DNA of 64,000 nucleotides from Streptomyces tsukubensis (GCF_003932715.1 NZ_CP020700.1:1440001-1504000), one strand, 5' to 3'. Positions 31,733 to 40,556 are shown, counted from the first letter of the stretch. A program made the numbers and translations. The notes: generated by a model from the letters alone, not told the origin.

Positions 31733-33022
31733 ATGAGCCTGTCCAGACGGGGACTGCTGGCCGCGAGCGGTGCGGCCGGGGCACTCGCCGCCACCGGATC
31801 CACGGCCCGCGCGGACGACGCCGGGGGCGGGCGGTCCGGTGGCGGGCACGGTCACGGGCGGCACGGCCCCCGGGTCCGTACGGGCTTCGACCGGCTCGCC
31901 GCCGACGGCTACGCCCTGCTGGCCGGTGAACGCGTCGGTGTGGTCACCAATCCGACCGGGGTGACCTCCTCCGTACGCCATATCGTCGATGTGATGCACG
32001 CCGACGACCGGGTGGACCTCGTGGCCGTCTTCGGCCCGGAGCACGGTTTCCGCGGTACGGCCCAGGCAGGCGGCTCCGAGGGGCGGTACGACGACCCGGC
32101 GACCGGGCTGCCGGTGTACGACACGTACCGCAAGTCCGGGCAGCCGCTCGCGGACGTCTTCACGGCATCGGGTGTGGACACGGTCGTCTTCGACATCCAG
32201 GACGCGGGCGCACGCTTCTACACCTATATCTGGACGCTGTTCGACTGCATGGAGTCGGCGGCCATCGCGGGGAAACGATTCGTCGTCCTCGACCGGCCGA
32301 ATCCGGTGACGGGCCGGGCCGCGCTGGGGCCGGTGCTGGAGATGCGGTACACCTCGTTCGTCGGCCGCCGTCCCATCGCCCAGGCGCACGGGATGACGGT
32401 CGCCGAGCTGGCGGCCCTGTTCAACGCCGAGTTCCTGAAGGACCGTCCGGTACGTCTGGAGACGGTACGGATGTCGGGCTGGCGCCGCTCCGACTTCTTC
32501 GACACCACGGGTCTGCCCTGGGTGCCGCCGAGCCCCAACATGCCGACCCCGGAGACCGCGCTGGTCTATGCGGGCACCTGTCTCTTCGAGGGCACCGAGC
32601 TGTCGGAGGGGCGGGGCACGACCCGTCCGTTCGAGCTGCTGGGGGCGCCGGGGATCGACGGGCGGTGGGCGGAGGCCGCGAACGACCTCGGGCTGCCCGG
32701 CGTGCGGTTCCGGGAAGCCTACTTCACACCGACGTTCGGCAAGCACCAGGGAAAGACCGTCGGCGGAGTGCAGCTCCATGTCCACGACCGGGCCGCCTTC
32801 GATCCGGTACGGACCGGGATCAGCCTGCTGGTGACGGCGAAGCGCAGCTGGCGCGAGTTCGCGTGGCTCCGGTCCAACCCGACCTGGCTGGACACGCTCA
32901 GCGGCACGGCGGCCGTCCGCACGATGGTGGACGCGGGGGCCGGGACGGACGAGATCACCGGCGCATGGCAGGAGGGGCTGGGGGCGTTCCGTTCCGTACG
33001 GAGGCGGTATCTGCGCTACTGA
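31733..33022 (+). CDS. Secreted exo-beta-N-acetylmuramidase NamZ-like protein (DUF1343, GH171)
   Basis: Exported protein of 429 aa in the DUF1343 family, whose B. subtilis member NamZ removes terminal MurNAc from peptidoglycan fragments (GH171). The N-terminus is a Tat signal (SRRGLLAASGAAGALAATGSTARA, cleavage near residue 27), then a His/Gly-rich linker. Catalytic-domain blocks: ERVGVVTNPTGV, VAVFGPEHGFRG with the conserved Glu-His, and YDTYRKSG. DIQDAGARFYTYIWTL, DRPNPVTG, PSPNMPTPETALVYAGTCLFEGTELSEGRGTTRPFELLGAP complete the family pattern. GAAGGAG precedes ATG 31733. Likely role is wall turnover or recycling on the cell surface. Confidence 0.9.
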   Translation: MSLSRRGLLAASGAAGALAATGSTARADDAGGGRSGGGHGHGRHGPRVRTGFDRLAADGYALLAGERVGVVTNPTGVTSSVRHIVDVMHADDRVDLVAVFGPEHGFRGTAQAGGSEGRYDDPATGLPVYDTYRKSGQPLADVFTASGVDTVVFDIQDAGARFYTYIWTLFDCMESAAIAGKRFVVLDRPNPVTGRAALGPVLEMRYTSFVGRRPIAQAHGMTVAELAALFNAEFLKDRPVRLETVRMSGWRRSDFFDTTGLPWVPPSPNMPTPETALVYAGTCLFEGTELSEGRGTTRPFELLGAPGIDGRWAEAANDLGLPGVRFREAYFTPTFGKHQGKTVGGVQLHVHDRAAFDPVRTGISLLVTAKRSWREFAWLRSNPTWLDTLSGTAAVRTMVDAGAGTDEITGAWQEGLGAFRSVRRRYLRY

Positions 33023-33175
33023 GCGCAGGCGGCGGGCCGGGCGCCGCGGCGGATGCGGCCTGCGCGCCCTCGTGGAACTGGCGCTATCCGCAGGGGCGGG
33101 ACGGGGGGTTTCCCCAACTCCGGACGGAGGACTGCCGGATGGTCCGCCGGTGATCACGGACGTCAGGCTGGTGCC

Positions 33176-34564
33176 ATGACGATCTCCGATCCGAGTACAC
33201 CTCGCCGTACCGTGCTGCGCGCCGCGTCCGCCGTCGCCCTGGGCGGGCTGGTCGCTGCCACCGCCCCGGCCACCGCCGCCACCGCCGCTCCCGTGCCCCC
33301 GGCCGCCGCCGGGCCTCCCGGCCCCGATCCCCTGCCCGCGCTGCGGCGGGCGGCCCGGCCGCTCGCCGATCTGCGCCCGCTGGAGGACATGGTGGGCGCG
33401 GCGGCGATCGTCGGCGTCGGGGAAGCCACGCACAGCTCGCGGGAGTTCTTCCGCACCAAGAACCGCATCTTCCGGCAGCTGGTGGAGCACCGCGGTTTCA
33501 CCACGTTCATGCTGGAGACGCCGTGGAGCAGCGGGGTGCGGCTCAACGCCTATGTGCTGCGCGGCGAGGGCGATCTGCGGCAGATCATGGAGGAGGAGTT
33601 CCAGAGTTCGTATCTGCTGTGGCGGACCCGGGAGTATCTGGACCTGCTGCGCTGGATGCGGCAGTACAACCTCCGCCGTCCGGACCGGCCGGTGCGGTTC
33701 GCGGGCAACGACTGCTCCTACGCGGGGCCCGAACTGTTCGACGCGGTGACCGCTCATGTCGCCGACCGCCGTCCGGAGCTGCTGCCCCGGCTGCGGGCGC
33801 TGTACGCGGCCTCCCGGCCCGTCGGCACCCTCCACGAGTGGACGGAGCGGTATCTGACCCGGCCGATACCGGAGCGGAGGGCGATGGCGGCGGAGGTGGC
33901 CGAGGCGCTGGAGCTGGTGGAGTCCGTCCCGGCGGGGACGGGGGCCGCCGCCCGGGAGCATGCCTGGGCCGTGCAGCACGCGCGGGCGATCGCCCAGGTC
34001 GGTGAGTTCTACACCCATGACTACTTCGCATCGGCCGAAGCGCGGGCGGAGATGATGCTCTACCGCGACCGGATCATGGCCGAGAACACGGTCCGCTGGC
34101 ACCGGCTCACGGGCGAGAAGGTACTGCTGTCGGCGCACAACGGGCATGTGGGATACGAGTCCACGCGGCCCGATATGTACCCCCGGCTCCAGGGCGCCTT
34201 CATCCGGGATCTGATGGGCAGCGCCTATATATGTGCCGGTTTCACCTTCGGCCGGGGTTCGTTCAATGCCATGGACCTCGACGATCCCGCGGAGCCGATC
34301 CGCCGCTTCTCGGTGGGACCGGCCGCACCGGGCAGCAACGAGGAGACGCTGGAACGGGTCCGGCCGGGGAACGGGAACGGGAACGGGAACTACTACATCG
34401 ACATGCGTACGGCGGCTCCGTCCGCGCGGCGCTGGCTGGGCCGCACCCGCCCCACCAGGAGCATCGGCAACTCCTGGCCGGAGGCGCCGCTCGACACGGA
34501 TCTGCTGTCGTCCTACGACGTACTGATCCACCTCTCCCGGATCAGCGCGGCGGACCGGATCTGA
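33176..34564 (+). CDS. Secreted erythromycin esterase family protein
   Basis: Exported protein of 462 aa with the EreA/EreB-like (succinoglycan biosynthesis SgsB-like) fold. The N-terminus is a Tat signal with TPRRTVLRAASAVALGG, cleaved near residue 38. Conserved blocks are GVGEATHSSREFF, FMLETPWSSGVRLNAY, RFAGNDCSYAG and the late HNGHVGY. The first motif has GEATHSS where resistance esterases usually have GEATHG. A six-base tandem repeat (GGGAAC, four copies near 34370) encodes Asn-Gly repeats in a loop. Because the protein is exported and the gene is chromosomal, a macrolide resistance role is not supported; its natural substrate is unknown. ATG 33176 lacks a clear ribosome-binding site. 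Confidence 0.85.
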   Translation: MTISDPSTPRRTVLRAASAVALGGLVAATAPATAATAAPVPPAAAGPPGPDPLPALRRAARPLADLRPLEDMVGAAAIVGVGEATHSSREFFRTKNRIFRQLVEHRGFTTFMLETPWSSGVRLNAYVLRGEGDLRQIMEEEFQSSYLLWRTREYLDLLRWMRQYNLRRPDRPVRFAGNDCSYAGPELFDAVTAHVADRRPELLPRLRALYAASRPVGTLHEWTERYLTRPIPERRAMAAEVAEALELVESVPAGTGAAAREHAWAVQHARAIAQVGEFYTHDYFASAEARAEMMLYRDRIMAENTVRWHRLTGEKVLLSAHNGHVGYESTRPDMYPRLQGAFIRDLMGSAYICAGFTFGRGSFNAMDLDDPAEPIRRFSVGPAAPGSNEETLERVRPGNGNGNGNYYIDMRTAAPSARRWLGRTRPTRSIGNSWPEAPLDTDLLSSYDVLIHLSRISAADRI

Positions 34565-34661
34565 GCGGATCGCGTCCCGGGTATGGCCGGGGCTCGTCTT
34601 GCGCAGGATCCTGCTGACGGGTCCGCACCTCCGGCGGGTCCGCCAGGGGGAGGGGGCGGTC

Positions 34662-36110
34662 ATGCCGCGCTGGGACGTGGGACCGTATCAGGACATCGGC
34701 TTCGACCGGGACGGCGACGTCGATCCCGAGCAGCGGCACCGGCTGCTGGGACTGGAGGTCACCGACCTCGTGATGTTCGCCCATGGCCGGAACCACTCCC
34801 CCGTGGCGGCCCGGGAGATGTACGAGGGCTTCTTCGCCGCCCTGCCCGAGCTGGTGGGGCGGGGGGTGCGGCCGGGGTTCGCGGGCGTGGGGTGGCCGTC
34901 GATGACCTTCCCGGACGAGCCGCCCGGCCGGCCCGGGGTCTCCGGGCGGCTGCCGGGTCCACCGGCCGGGGGCGGGGCGGCCGGGGAGAAGGTCGCGGGC
35001 CCGGTGACCGCCGGGGGCGAGGGGCTGGACCCCACCGTCCGGCAGTCCCTCGTCTCCCTCTTCCCGGGGCACCGCGAGACCGTGGCCCGGATGGGGGCGC
35101 TGTTGGCGGAGCGGCCCGAATCGGCCGCGGCGGTCACCGAGTTCGGGCGGCTCGCGCGGAGGCTGGCCGAGGCGCCGGCGGGCGGGCTGGAGTCCGCCTG
35201 TTTCACGGACGATCTGCCCGGGGACGAGCAGGGGCCGCCCGCGCTGCTGTTCGAGGATCCGTTGTCGCTCTGCCGGAGGTTCGCCGGGGTGCTGGAACGG
35301 GTCGAGTCGGAGGCCGCCGGGGCCGGGTTCCGCGGTGCGCCGGGTCCGGGAGGCGAGGATCCCGGGCGCCTGGGTGCGGGGCGCGGGGGTCTGTGGCACG
35401 GGGGTGCGGGTCCGGCGGGGGTGTGCCGGGCCTCCGGGGCGCCGCAGGTCTGGCGCGGCGCCCGGGAACTGCTGCGGCAGACCACCTACTACGCGCTCAA
35501 GCGCCGGGCGGGCGCGGTCGGGGAGCTGGGGCTCGGCCCGCTCCTCGGGCAGCTCGCCCGCAGCCGCCCCGCGCTCCGGGTCCATCTGGTGGGCCACGGG
35601 CAGGGCGCCCGGCTGGTCGCGTTCGCGCTGCGCGGTCTCCCCGACGGCGTACGGACCGTGAAGTCGGTGACGCTGCTCCAGGGCGCCTTCTCGCACTATG
35701 CGTTCGCCACCGCACTGCCGCATGCCCCCGGGCGGTCCGGCGCGCTGCGGGCGATGGAGCACCGGGTGGACGGACCGGTGGTGGCCTGCCACTCGCGGTA
35801 CGACAGCGCGCTCGGGGCCCTCTACCCGGTCGCCTCGGCCCCGGCGCACGACGGCCACTCCCCCGTGCCCGCCGGATCCGGGGACCCCCGCTGGTGGGCC
35901 ATGGGGCACAGCGGTATCCACGGCGTCGAAGGGACGGTCCGGCTCTCGCTGGACGAGGCCCTCGCCGAGGGGTTGCCCCGGTCCGGCTGTGTGAGCGTGG
36001 ACGCCTCTTCGGTGGTCCGCGACGGCGCCCCGCCGTCGGGCGCGCACGCCGATGTCCGCCGTCCGGAGCTGGCCCGGCTGGTGGTGACGGCGGGCCGGCT
36101 GGGCGACTGA
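34662..36110 (+). CDS. Alpha/beta-hydrolase-like protein with Gly in place of the nucleophile
   Basis: 482-aa cytosolic protein of the large alpha/beta-hydrolase-like group found in actinobacteria. The strand-elbow-helix reads VHLVGHGQGARLVAFAL, in which the nucleophile position of GxSxG is Gly, so a classic serine hydrolase activity is unlikely. Later segments VVACHSRYDSALGALYP and MGHSGIHGVEG have the acid and His regions of the fold in the right order. N-terminal part has DLVMFAHGRNHSPVAAREMYEGFF, typical of the family. A Gly/Pro/Ala-rich insert covers residues 95-125 and 225-250. GGGGGAGGGGG precedes ATG 34662. Neighbours on the same strand are unrelated, so a function cannot be assigned. 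Confidence 0.75.
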   Translation: MPRWDVGPYQDIGFDRDGDVDPEQRHRLLGLEVTDLVMFAHGRNHSPVAAREMYEGFFAALPELVGRGVRPGFAGVGWPSMTFPDEPPGRPGVSGRLPGPPAGGGAAGEKVAGPVTAGGEGLDPTVRQSLVSLFPGHRETVARMGALLAERPESAAAVTEFGRLARRLAEAPAGGLESACFTDDLPGDEQGPPALLFEDPLSLCRRFAGVLERVESEAAGAGFRGAPGPGGEDPGRLGAGRGGLWHGGAGPAGVCRASGAPQVWRGARELLRQTTYYALKRRAGAVGELGLGPLLGQLARSRPALRVHLVGHGQGARLVAFALRGLPDGVRTVKSVTLLQGAFSHYAFATALPHAPGRSGALRAMEHRVDGPVVACHSRYDSALGALYPVASAPAHDGHSPVPAGSGDPRWWAMGHSGIHGVEGTVRLSLDEALAEGLPRSGCVSVDASSVVRDGAPPSGAHADVRRPELARLVVTAGRLGD

Positions 36111-36435
36111 CCGCGCGGGCAGGGGCGTTCGGCCGCCGGGACGGGGCCCACCGGGCCGCCCCGGACACGACGGGCCGTACGGGCCCGGGGCCGGACATCG
36201 GCGTCCGGCCGGAGGTGGAACCTTGCCGCAGGCGTGTTCGTTCAGGGGAAGAGGGCGTTCAGCGCGGGCCTTTCGGGGCAGGCGGGAGGACGAGGAGGGG
36301 CGTGTCGTGCCGGGAGCGGGTTCCCCGGCCCGGTGGACGCTCGGCTGATGGCCGCCATCGGAATTCCGATGGAGCCGGATCGGGCGCTCGTACGTCCCAC
36401 TTCTCGACGCCGATGTACCAGCGACGGAGGTGGCG
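36111..36435. other. Intergenic region, nothing assigned
   Basis: 325 bases between two plus-strand genes. It contains GC-rich inverted repeats near 36140-36190 that may terminate the upstream transcript, and no ORF with normal codon bias. Confidence 0.4.
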
Positions 36436-37056
36436 GTGACGATGGCCGGATTCCGGAGTCTTGCGAGACAGGTGCGCGATCCGCGGTGCGATCTGGCACT
36501 GAGGCGCTATTCCCTGCGCAAGTGCCTTGAACGATTCGCCCCTTACGGGCACCGCGCGACCTGGGACCATCTGTGCGCACGGCACGGGTTCGGTCCCGAG
36601 GACCGATCCCCCGACCCGGCGAGGCTGGTGGCCGCGCTGGACGAGCTGGAGCGGGCGCGCGATATCTGGCTGGCGTACGAGGAGGAGTTCGCCGACCGCC
36701 GCAAGCGCGAGAAGCACGACGGGCTGCGGCGTCCGCCGTCCGGCGACGAATGGCACCGGAACGTCTGGGGCGGCAACGGGGTGGCGCGCTGCGACAGCCC
36801 CCGTGAGCATCCCTCGGCACCGCTCGACGAGGTGATGCGGAGACTGGTCACGGCGTTGGCGGGGGCGCCCGGCGCTCACTGCCCCGTCTGCGGGACCTCC
36901 GCGATCGTCTGGCGCCAGGTGCTGAAGAACGCCCCCTGGGCCGGTCCCGTCTGCACGGGCTGCGGCATCCTCCTCCCCCGCCCGGTGCTCACGGACGACG
37001 CGGTCGCCGCTGCCCAGCAGGCGGCGCGGCACACGGTGCTCGCCTCCGTGGCCTGA
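36436..37056 (+). CDS. Hypothetical protein with C-terminal zinc-ribbon-like Cys4 motif
   Basis: 206-aa protein that I do not recognise. The N-terminal half is helical and charged, with LRRYSLRKCLERFAPYGHRATWDHLCARHGF. The C-terminal third contains two CxxC knuckles 20 residues apart (HCPVCGTS and PVCTGCGILL), a typical zinc ribbon. Codon usage is normal for Streptomyces. GTG 36436 was chosen because GGAGG lies five bases before it; GTG 36430 and ATG 36442 are alternatives. The last 14 bases of the gene including the stop codon are duplicated just downstream (37062-37075). It converges on soxR with 308 bases between. Confidence 0.7.
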   Translation: MTMAGFRSLARQVRDPRCDLALRRYSLRKCLERFAPYGHRATWDHLCARHGFGPEDRSPDPARLVAALDELERARDIWLAYEEEFADRRKREKHDGLRRPPSGDEWHRNVWGGNGVARCDSPREHPSAPLDEVMRRLVTALAGAPGAHCPVCGTSAIVWRQVLKNAPWAGPVCTGCGILLPRPVLTDDAVAAAQQAARHTVLASVA

Positions 37057-37075
37057 GCAAATCCGTGGCCTGAGC
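37045..37075 (+). repeat. 14-bp direct repeat over the 3' end of the zinc-ribbon gene
   Basis: TCCGTGGCCTGAGC occurs at 37045-37058 and 37062-37075 (17-base period). The first copy contains the TGA stop codon of the upstream gene. Confidence 0.75.
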
Positions 37076-37364
37076 CTCGCGGACAGGTCCCGGAGCAGTG
37101 CCGTAACTGTCGTCGTGGGCCCGACGAGTCCGCTCGGACAGTCCCTGGGCCCCCTGGCCGTAGCAGACGGAAAATGGTTCGCCCCACTCCTTTGCCCCGC
37201 GGAGAGTGGTACCCACGCAGGGGCGCCGCCGGGCCGGCGGCGCTCGCGTGAGGCGGGCCTGATACGGGGGTGCGGGCCCGCCTCGAATCGAACCGACCCC
37301 GTCACAGCACATCACGGCACGGCACGGCAGCCGTGACGGCGACGGTGCGGCGCCGGACCGTCCG
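37057..37364. other. Convergent intergenic region, nothing assigned
   Basis: 308 bases between the converging zinc-ribbon gene and soxR. Besides the 14-bp direct repeat at its left edge I see no gene, RNA or clear single hairpin, although a CACATCACGGCACGGCACGGCAG repeat tract occurs around 37310-37335. Confidence 0.4.
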
Positions 37365-37949
37365 TCACCCGGCTCCGTCTCGTCCGTCCGGTGCGGTCTG
37401 TGCCTCCGCCGACTCGCACGGACCCGAAGCCTTGTCCCCGGCCGCCCCTCCATCACAGGGTCCCGATGCGTCCTTTGCGTCCTCGGCCGCCCACAGGGGA
37501 CCGGGCATAAGACGGGAGCCGGGCCGTTGACGGCCGAAGGCGTCCTCGGGGTTGGACAGGGCGCAGGTCTCCAGGGAGAGGCAGCCGCAGCCGATGCACT
37601 CGGTCAGGGTGTCCCGCAGCCGCCCGAGCTGTTTGATGCGCTGGTCGAGTTCACGGCGCCAGGTCCGGGAGAGGCTTGCCCAGTCCTCGCGGTCGGGGGT
37701 CCGTTCCTCCGGCAGCTCCGCCAGGGCGTCGCGGATCGTGGACAGCGGGATACCGACGCGCTGCGCGGCCCGTACGAACGCCACCCGGCGCAGGGTGTCC
37801 CGGCTGTAGCGGCGCTGGTTTCCGCTGGTCCGGCGGCTGTGGATCAGCCCCTTGGACTCGTAGAAGTGCAGGGCCGACACGGCCGCGCCGCTGCGCTGCG
37901 AAAGCTGGCCGACCGTGAGTTCGCTGATGGTGTCGGTAGGTGGGGGCAC
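37365..37949 (-). CDS. soxR: Redox-sensing transcriptional activator SoxR
   Basis: MerR-family activator with a [2Fe-2S] sensor, 194 aa. The N-terminal winged helix (residues 10-45) is LTVGQLSQRSGAAVSALHFYESKGLIHSRRTSGNQRRY, then the dimerisation helix, then the cluster CIGCGCLSLETC with Cys118, 121, 123 and 129 (C-x2-C-x-C-x5-C). In Streptomyces, SoxR responds to redox-active antibiotics such as actinorhodin rather than to superoxide, and drives a few oxidoreductase and efflux genes. About 45 C-terminal residues are disordered and longer than in E. coli. The GTG at 37949 fits the family N-terminus, although the GAAGG ribosome-binding site is very close to it. It is divergent from a MaoC gene. 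Confidence 0.95.
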   Translation of the reverse strand: MPPPTDTISELTVGQLSQRSGAAVSALHFYESKGLIHSRRTSGNQRRYSRDTLRRVAFVRAAQRVGIPLSTIRDALAELPEERTPDREDWASLSRTWRRELDQRIKQLGRLRDTLTECIGCGCLSLETCALSNPEDAFGRQRPGSRLMPGPLWAAEDAKDASGPCDGGAAGDKASGPCESAEAQTAPDGRDGAG

Positions 37950-37974
37950 CCTTCGAACACTACTGGGTGGTCCG

Positions 37975-38003
37975 TTGACACGGCCGCCGTGCCCGAGGAT
38001 GCT
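37975..38003 (+). promoter_or_regulatory. Candidate promoter of the MaoC gene
   Basis: TTGACA at 37975-37980, a 17-base spacer, then GATGCT at 37998-38003. The -35 is a perfect consensus; the -10 is only fair. It would give a leader of about 105 bases. Confidence 0.4.
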
Positions 38004-38118
38004 GAGCGGACGCTCAGGCAACCGTCGGTGAGGTGTTGCACGGACCGCCGTCCGGGGCCGTACCCAACCACCGTACGACGGCGACAGCATCGCCCACCGA
38101 GAGGCAGGGACCGGGGAC

Positions 38119-38583
38119 ATGGCCGAGCCGAGGGTCTTCACCTCCGCCGCCGAACTGCAGGCCGGGATCGACGAGCCGCTGGGGCGGAGCGACTGGCTGG
38201 AGATCGACCAGAAGCGGATCGACCTCTTCGCGGAGGCGACCGGCGACCACCAGTGGATCCATGTCGACCCCGCACGGGCGGCGGACGGCCCGTTCGGAAC
38301 GACCGTCGCCCACGGCTATCTGACGCTGTCGCTGCTGCCCCTGCTGGTCCCGCAGGTGCTTCGGGTCACCAGCATGAAAATGGGGCTGAACTACGGGACG
38401 GACAAGGTCCGCTTCCCCGCCCCCGTACCCGTGGGCTCGCGGCTGCGCGCCGCCGTCACCCTGACCCGTGTCGAGACGGCGAACGACGGCGGGGTGCAGG
38501 TGACCGCCCTGGTCACGGTGGAACGCGAGGGCGGCGAGAAGCCGGTGTGCGTGGCGGAGTCCGTATCGCGCTACTACTTCTGA
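38119..38583 (+). CDS. MaoC family dehydratase (enoyl-CoA hydratase-like)
   Basis: Hot-dog fold (R)-specific enoyl-CoA hydratase-like protein of 154 aa. The hydratase motif FAEATGDHQWIHVDPARA holds the catalytic Asp and His, with GPFGTTVAHGYLTLSLL following; the end contains NYGTDKVRFPAPVPVGSRLR. Actinobacterial MaoC proteins of this size form homodimers and act on acyl-CoA in beta-oxidation or polyketide-like pathways. The gene stands close to a TetR regulator and an acyl-CoA dehydrogenase in opposite orientation. ATG 38119 is preceded by a weak GGGGAC. It is divergent from soxR (169-base gap). Confidence 0.9.
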   Translation: MAEPRVFTSAAELQAGIDEPLGRSDWLEIDQKRIDLFAEATGDHQWIHVDPARAADGPFGTTVAHGYLTLSLLPLLVPQVLRVTSMKMGLNYGTDKVRFPAPVPVGSRLRAAVTLTRVETANDGGVQVTALVTVEREGGEKPVCVAESVSRYYF

Positions 38584-38646
38584 GACCGCGGGGCGCGCCG
38601 GACTCGGGGGCCGGTGCCGCGGCCCGCGGTGCGTTCCGCCCGCCGG

Positions 38647-39282
38647 TCAGCGCCGGGCCGAGACCATCCGCAGCACCAGGTCCGCGTAGAGCGCGCCGAC
38701 CTCCTCGGGCGTACGCCTGCCGTTGACGTTGAACCAGCGGGCGACGTCGATGCAGAGGGAGAGCACGGCCAGCGTGGTCCCGGGCACGTCCGGCACGTCG
38801 AACTCGCCCGACTCCACCCCCTCGTGGATGATCTCCCGGACCACGGCATCGCTGCGGCGCCGCAGGGCCACGATCTCGGTGCGGTGCTCGGGGGTCAGTG
38901 CGTCCAGCTCGTACTGGACCACCCGGGCCGTGTCATGGCGTCCGGCGTGCCAGCGCACGAAGGAGGAGACGGCACCGGCCAGCTTCTCGCCCGGGGTGCC
39001 GCCGCGCGCCACGGCGGTCGACAGCACCTCCAGCGCCCGGGTGTGACCGATGCTGCTGATCCGGTGGAGCAGCTCCTCCTTGGTCTTGTAGTGGATGTAG
39101 AGGGCGGCGGGGCTCATTCCGGCGCGGCTCGCGATATCGCGGGTGGTGGTGGCGTGGTAGCCCCGCTCCGCGAAGGCCGCGACCGCGGCGACGAGCAGCC
39201 TGCGCGCGGCCTCGGGCGCCACCTCGCCCCACGGGACGTCTTCGCCCCCGCAGTCGGGCGTCGTGTCGTCGGCCGCGGTCAT
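38647..39282 (-). CDS. TetR/AcrR family regulator next to acyl-CoA genes
   Basis: Transcriptional regulator of 211 aa. The HTH covers about residues 30-75 (LLVAAVAAFAERGYHATTTRDIASRAGMSPAALYIHYKTKEELL). The C-terminal ligand domain contains RVVQYELDALTPEHRTEI and a long helix with LSLCIDVARWFNVNGRRTPEEVGALYADLVLRMV, a pattern of actinobacterial regulators of fatty-acyl-CoA metabolism. AGAAGGAG lies before ATG 39282; in-frame ATGs at 39309 and 39315 have no ribosome-binding site. It follows the acyl-CoA dehydrogenase gene on the same strand (91 bases) and has an AGCAAGCGCTTAG operator-like site upstream. Confidence 0.9.
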   Translation of the reverse strand: MTAADDTTPDCGGEDVPWGEVAPEAARRLLVAAVAAFAERGYHATTTRDIASRAGMSPAALYIHYKTKEELLHRISSIGHTRALEVLSTAVARGGTPGEKLAGAVSSFVRWHAGRHDTARVVQYELDALTPEHRTEIVALRRRSDAVVREIIHEGVESGEFDVPDVPGTTLAVLSLCIDVARWFNVNGRRTPEEVGALYADLVLRMVSARR

Positions 39283-39325
39283 CGGCTCTCCTTCTGCTGA
39301 TCGGGGCATCACCATACCCCGAAGG

Positions 39326-39340
39326 TGAGCAAGCGCTTAG
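39326..39340 (-). promoter_or_regulatory. TetR-type operator upstream of the TetR gene at 39282
   Basis: TGAGCAAGCGCTTAG has the perfect 8-bp palindrome AAGCGCTT at its core (39331-39338). Sites of the form CTAAGCGCTTGCTCA are frequent in actinobacterial acyl-CoA regulator promoters. It lies 44-58 bases from the start codon. Confidence 0.5.
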
Positions 39341-39373
39341 GTCGTCGGCACCGGGACCGGTCGGGGCCCGTCC

Positions 39374-40525
39374 TCAGAAGGCGGAGACGCCGGTCAGAGC
39401 CCTGCCGATGATCAGCTTCTGAATCTGGCTGGTGCCTTCGTAGAGTGTCATCACCCGGGCGTCCCGGACCAGCTTCCCGACCGGGTACTCGTCGATATAG
39501 CCATAGCCACCGTAGACCTGGAGCGCGTTGTTGGCCGCCCGGACGGCCGCCTCGGATGCGTACAGCTTCGCCTGCGACGCGGCGGTGGCGAAGTCCTCCC
39601 CCCGGTCGGCCAGACCCGCGGCCCGCCAGGTCAGCAGCCGGGCGGCGGCCACGTCCACGGAGATGTCGCTGATCAGCTCCTGGACGAGCTGATGGCCCGC
39701 GATGGGCCGGCCGAACTGCTCCCGCTCACCCGCATAGCCCACGGCCGCGTCCAGCGCGGCCTGCGCGATCCCCACACAGCCCGCGGCGACGGAGATCCGG
39801 CCCCGGGTGAGCGCGGACATCGCGACCGAGAAGCCCTTGCCCTCCGGCCCGAGCATCGCGGACGCCGGGACGCGCACCCGGTCGAGCACCAGCTCGGCGG
39901 TGGCCTGACCGCGCAGTCCGAGCTTGCCGTGGACGGGGGTCCGGGTCAGCCCCGGGCTGTCCGCGGGGACCAGGAAGGCGGAGATGCCGCGATGACCGGG
40001 GGCGCCTCCGGTCCTGGCGAAGACCAGGGCCACATCGGCCCAGGTGCCGTTGGTGATGAACATCTTGGTGCCGGTCAGGAGGTAGTCGCCGCCGTCCCGG
40101 TCCGCCCGGGTGGTCAGGTTCCCGGCGTCGGAGCCGGTGCCGGGCTCCGTCAGCCCGAAGCAGCCGAGCGCCTCGCCGGAGGTGAGCCGCGGCAGCCAGG
40201 TGCGCTTCTGCTCCTCGTCGCCCCAGGCCGCGATGGTCTTGGTGACCAGCCCGAGGGAGACGGAGACGATGCCCCGCACGGAGGAGTCGCCACGCCCCAG
40301 CTCCTCGGTGACCAGACAGTACGTCAGATGGTCACCGCCCGAGCCGCCGTAGTCGGGGTCGACGGCCAGCCCGAGGAAGCCCAGGGCACCCAGCTTCCCG
40401 ACGATGGCCCGGTCGACGGTCTCGGCCCGGTCCCAGGCCGTGGCGTACGGGGCGACCTCCCGGCGTACGAAGTCCTCGGCCAGCCGGCGTACCGCCGACT
40501 GCTCGGCGTTCAGCTCCAGATCCAC
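39374..40525 (-). CDS. Acyl-CoA dehydrogenase
   Basis: FAD-dependent acyl-CoA dehydrogenase of 383 aa, the normal length of short/branched-chain enzymes. Family blocks are CFGLTEPGTGSDAGNLTTRA, LTGTKMFITNGTWADVALVF and ALTRGRISVAAGCVGIAQAALD. GYGYIDEYPVGKLVRDARVMTLYEGTSQIQKLIIGRAL follows, with the catalytic Glu in the YEGTSQI segment. Chain-length preference cannot be read. It is the first gene of a minus-strand unit whose second member is the TetR at 39282. Start at GTG 40525. A TetR-type inverted repeat lies in the divergent gap to the TetR gene at 40602. Confidence 0.93.
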   Translation of the reverse strand: MDLELNAEQSAVRRLAEDFVRREVAPYATAWDRAETVDRAIVGKLGALGFLGLAVDPDYGGSGGDHLTYCLVTEELGRGDSSVRGIVSVSLGLVTKTIAAWGDEEQKRTWLPRLTSGEALGCFGLTEPGTGSDAGNLTTRADRDGGDYLLTGTKMFITNGTWADVALVFARTGGAPGHRGISAFLVPADSPGLTRTPVHGKLGLRGQATAELVLDRVRVPASAMLGPEGKGFSVAMSALTRGRISVAAGCVGIAQAALDAAVGYAGEREQFGRPIAGHQLVQELISDISVDVAAARLLTWRAAGLADRGEDFATAASQAKLYASEAAVRAANNALQVYGGYGYIDEYPVGKLVRDARVMTLYEGTSQIQKLIIGRALTGVSAF

Positions 40526-40556
40526 GTTCCCGACCCCTTTGACCAGCCCAGCCTTT

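Noticed and set aside
33176..34564. Calling the erythromycin-esterase-like gene a macrolide resistance gene
   Set aside because: The product has a Tat signal, the GEATHG motif is altered to GEATHSS, and no resistance context exists.
31637..34663. 1008-codon open frame on the minus strand
   Set aside because: Antisense to the NamZ-like and esterase-like genes; His/Arg/Gly/Pro-rich translation without recognisable fold.
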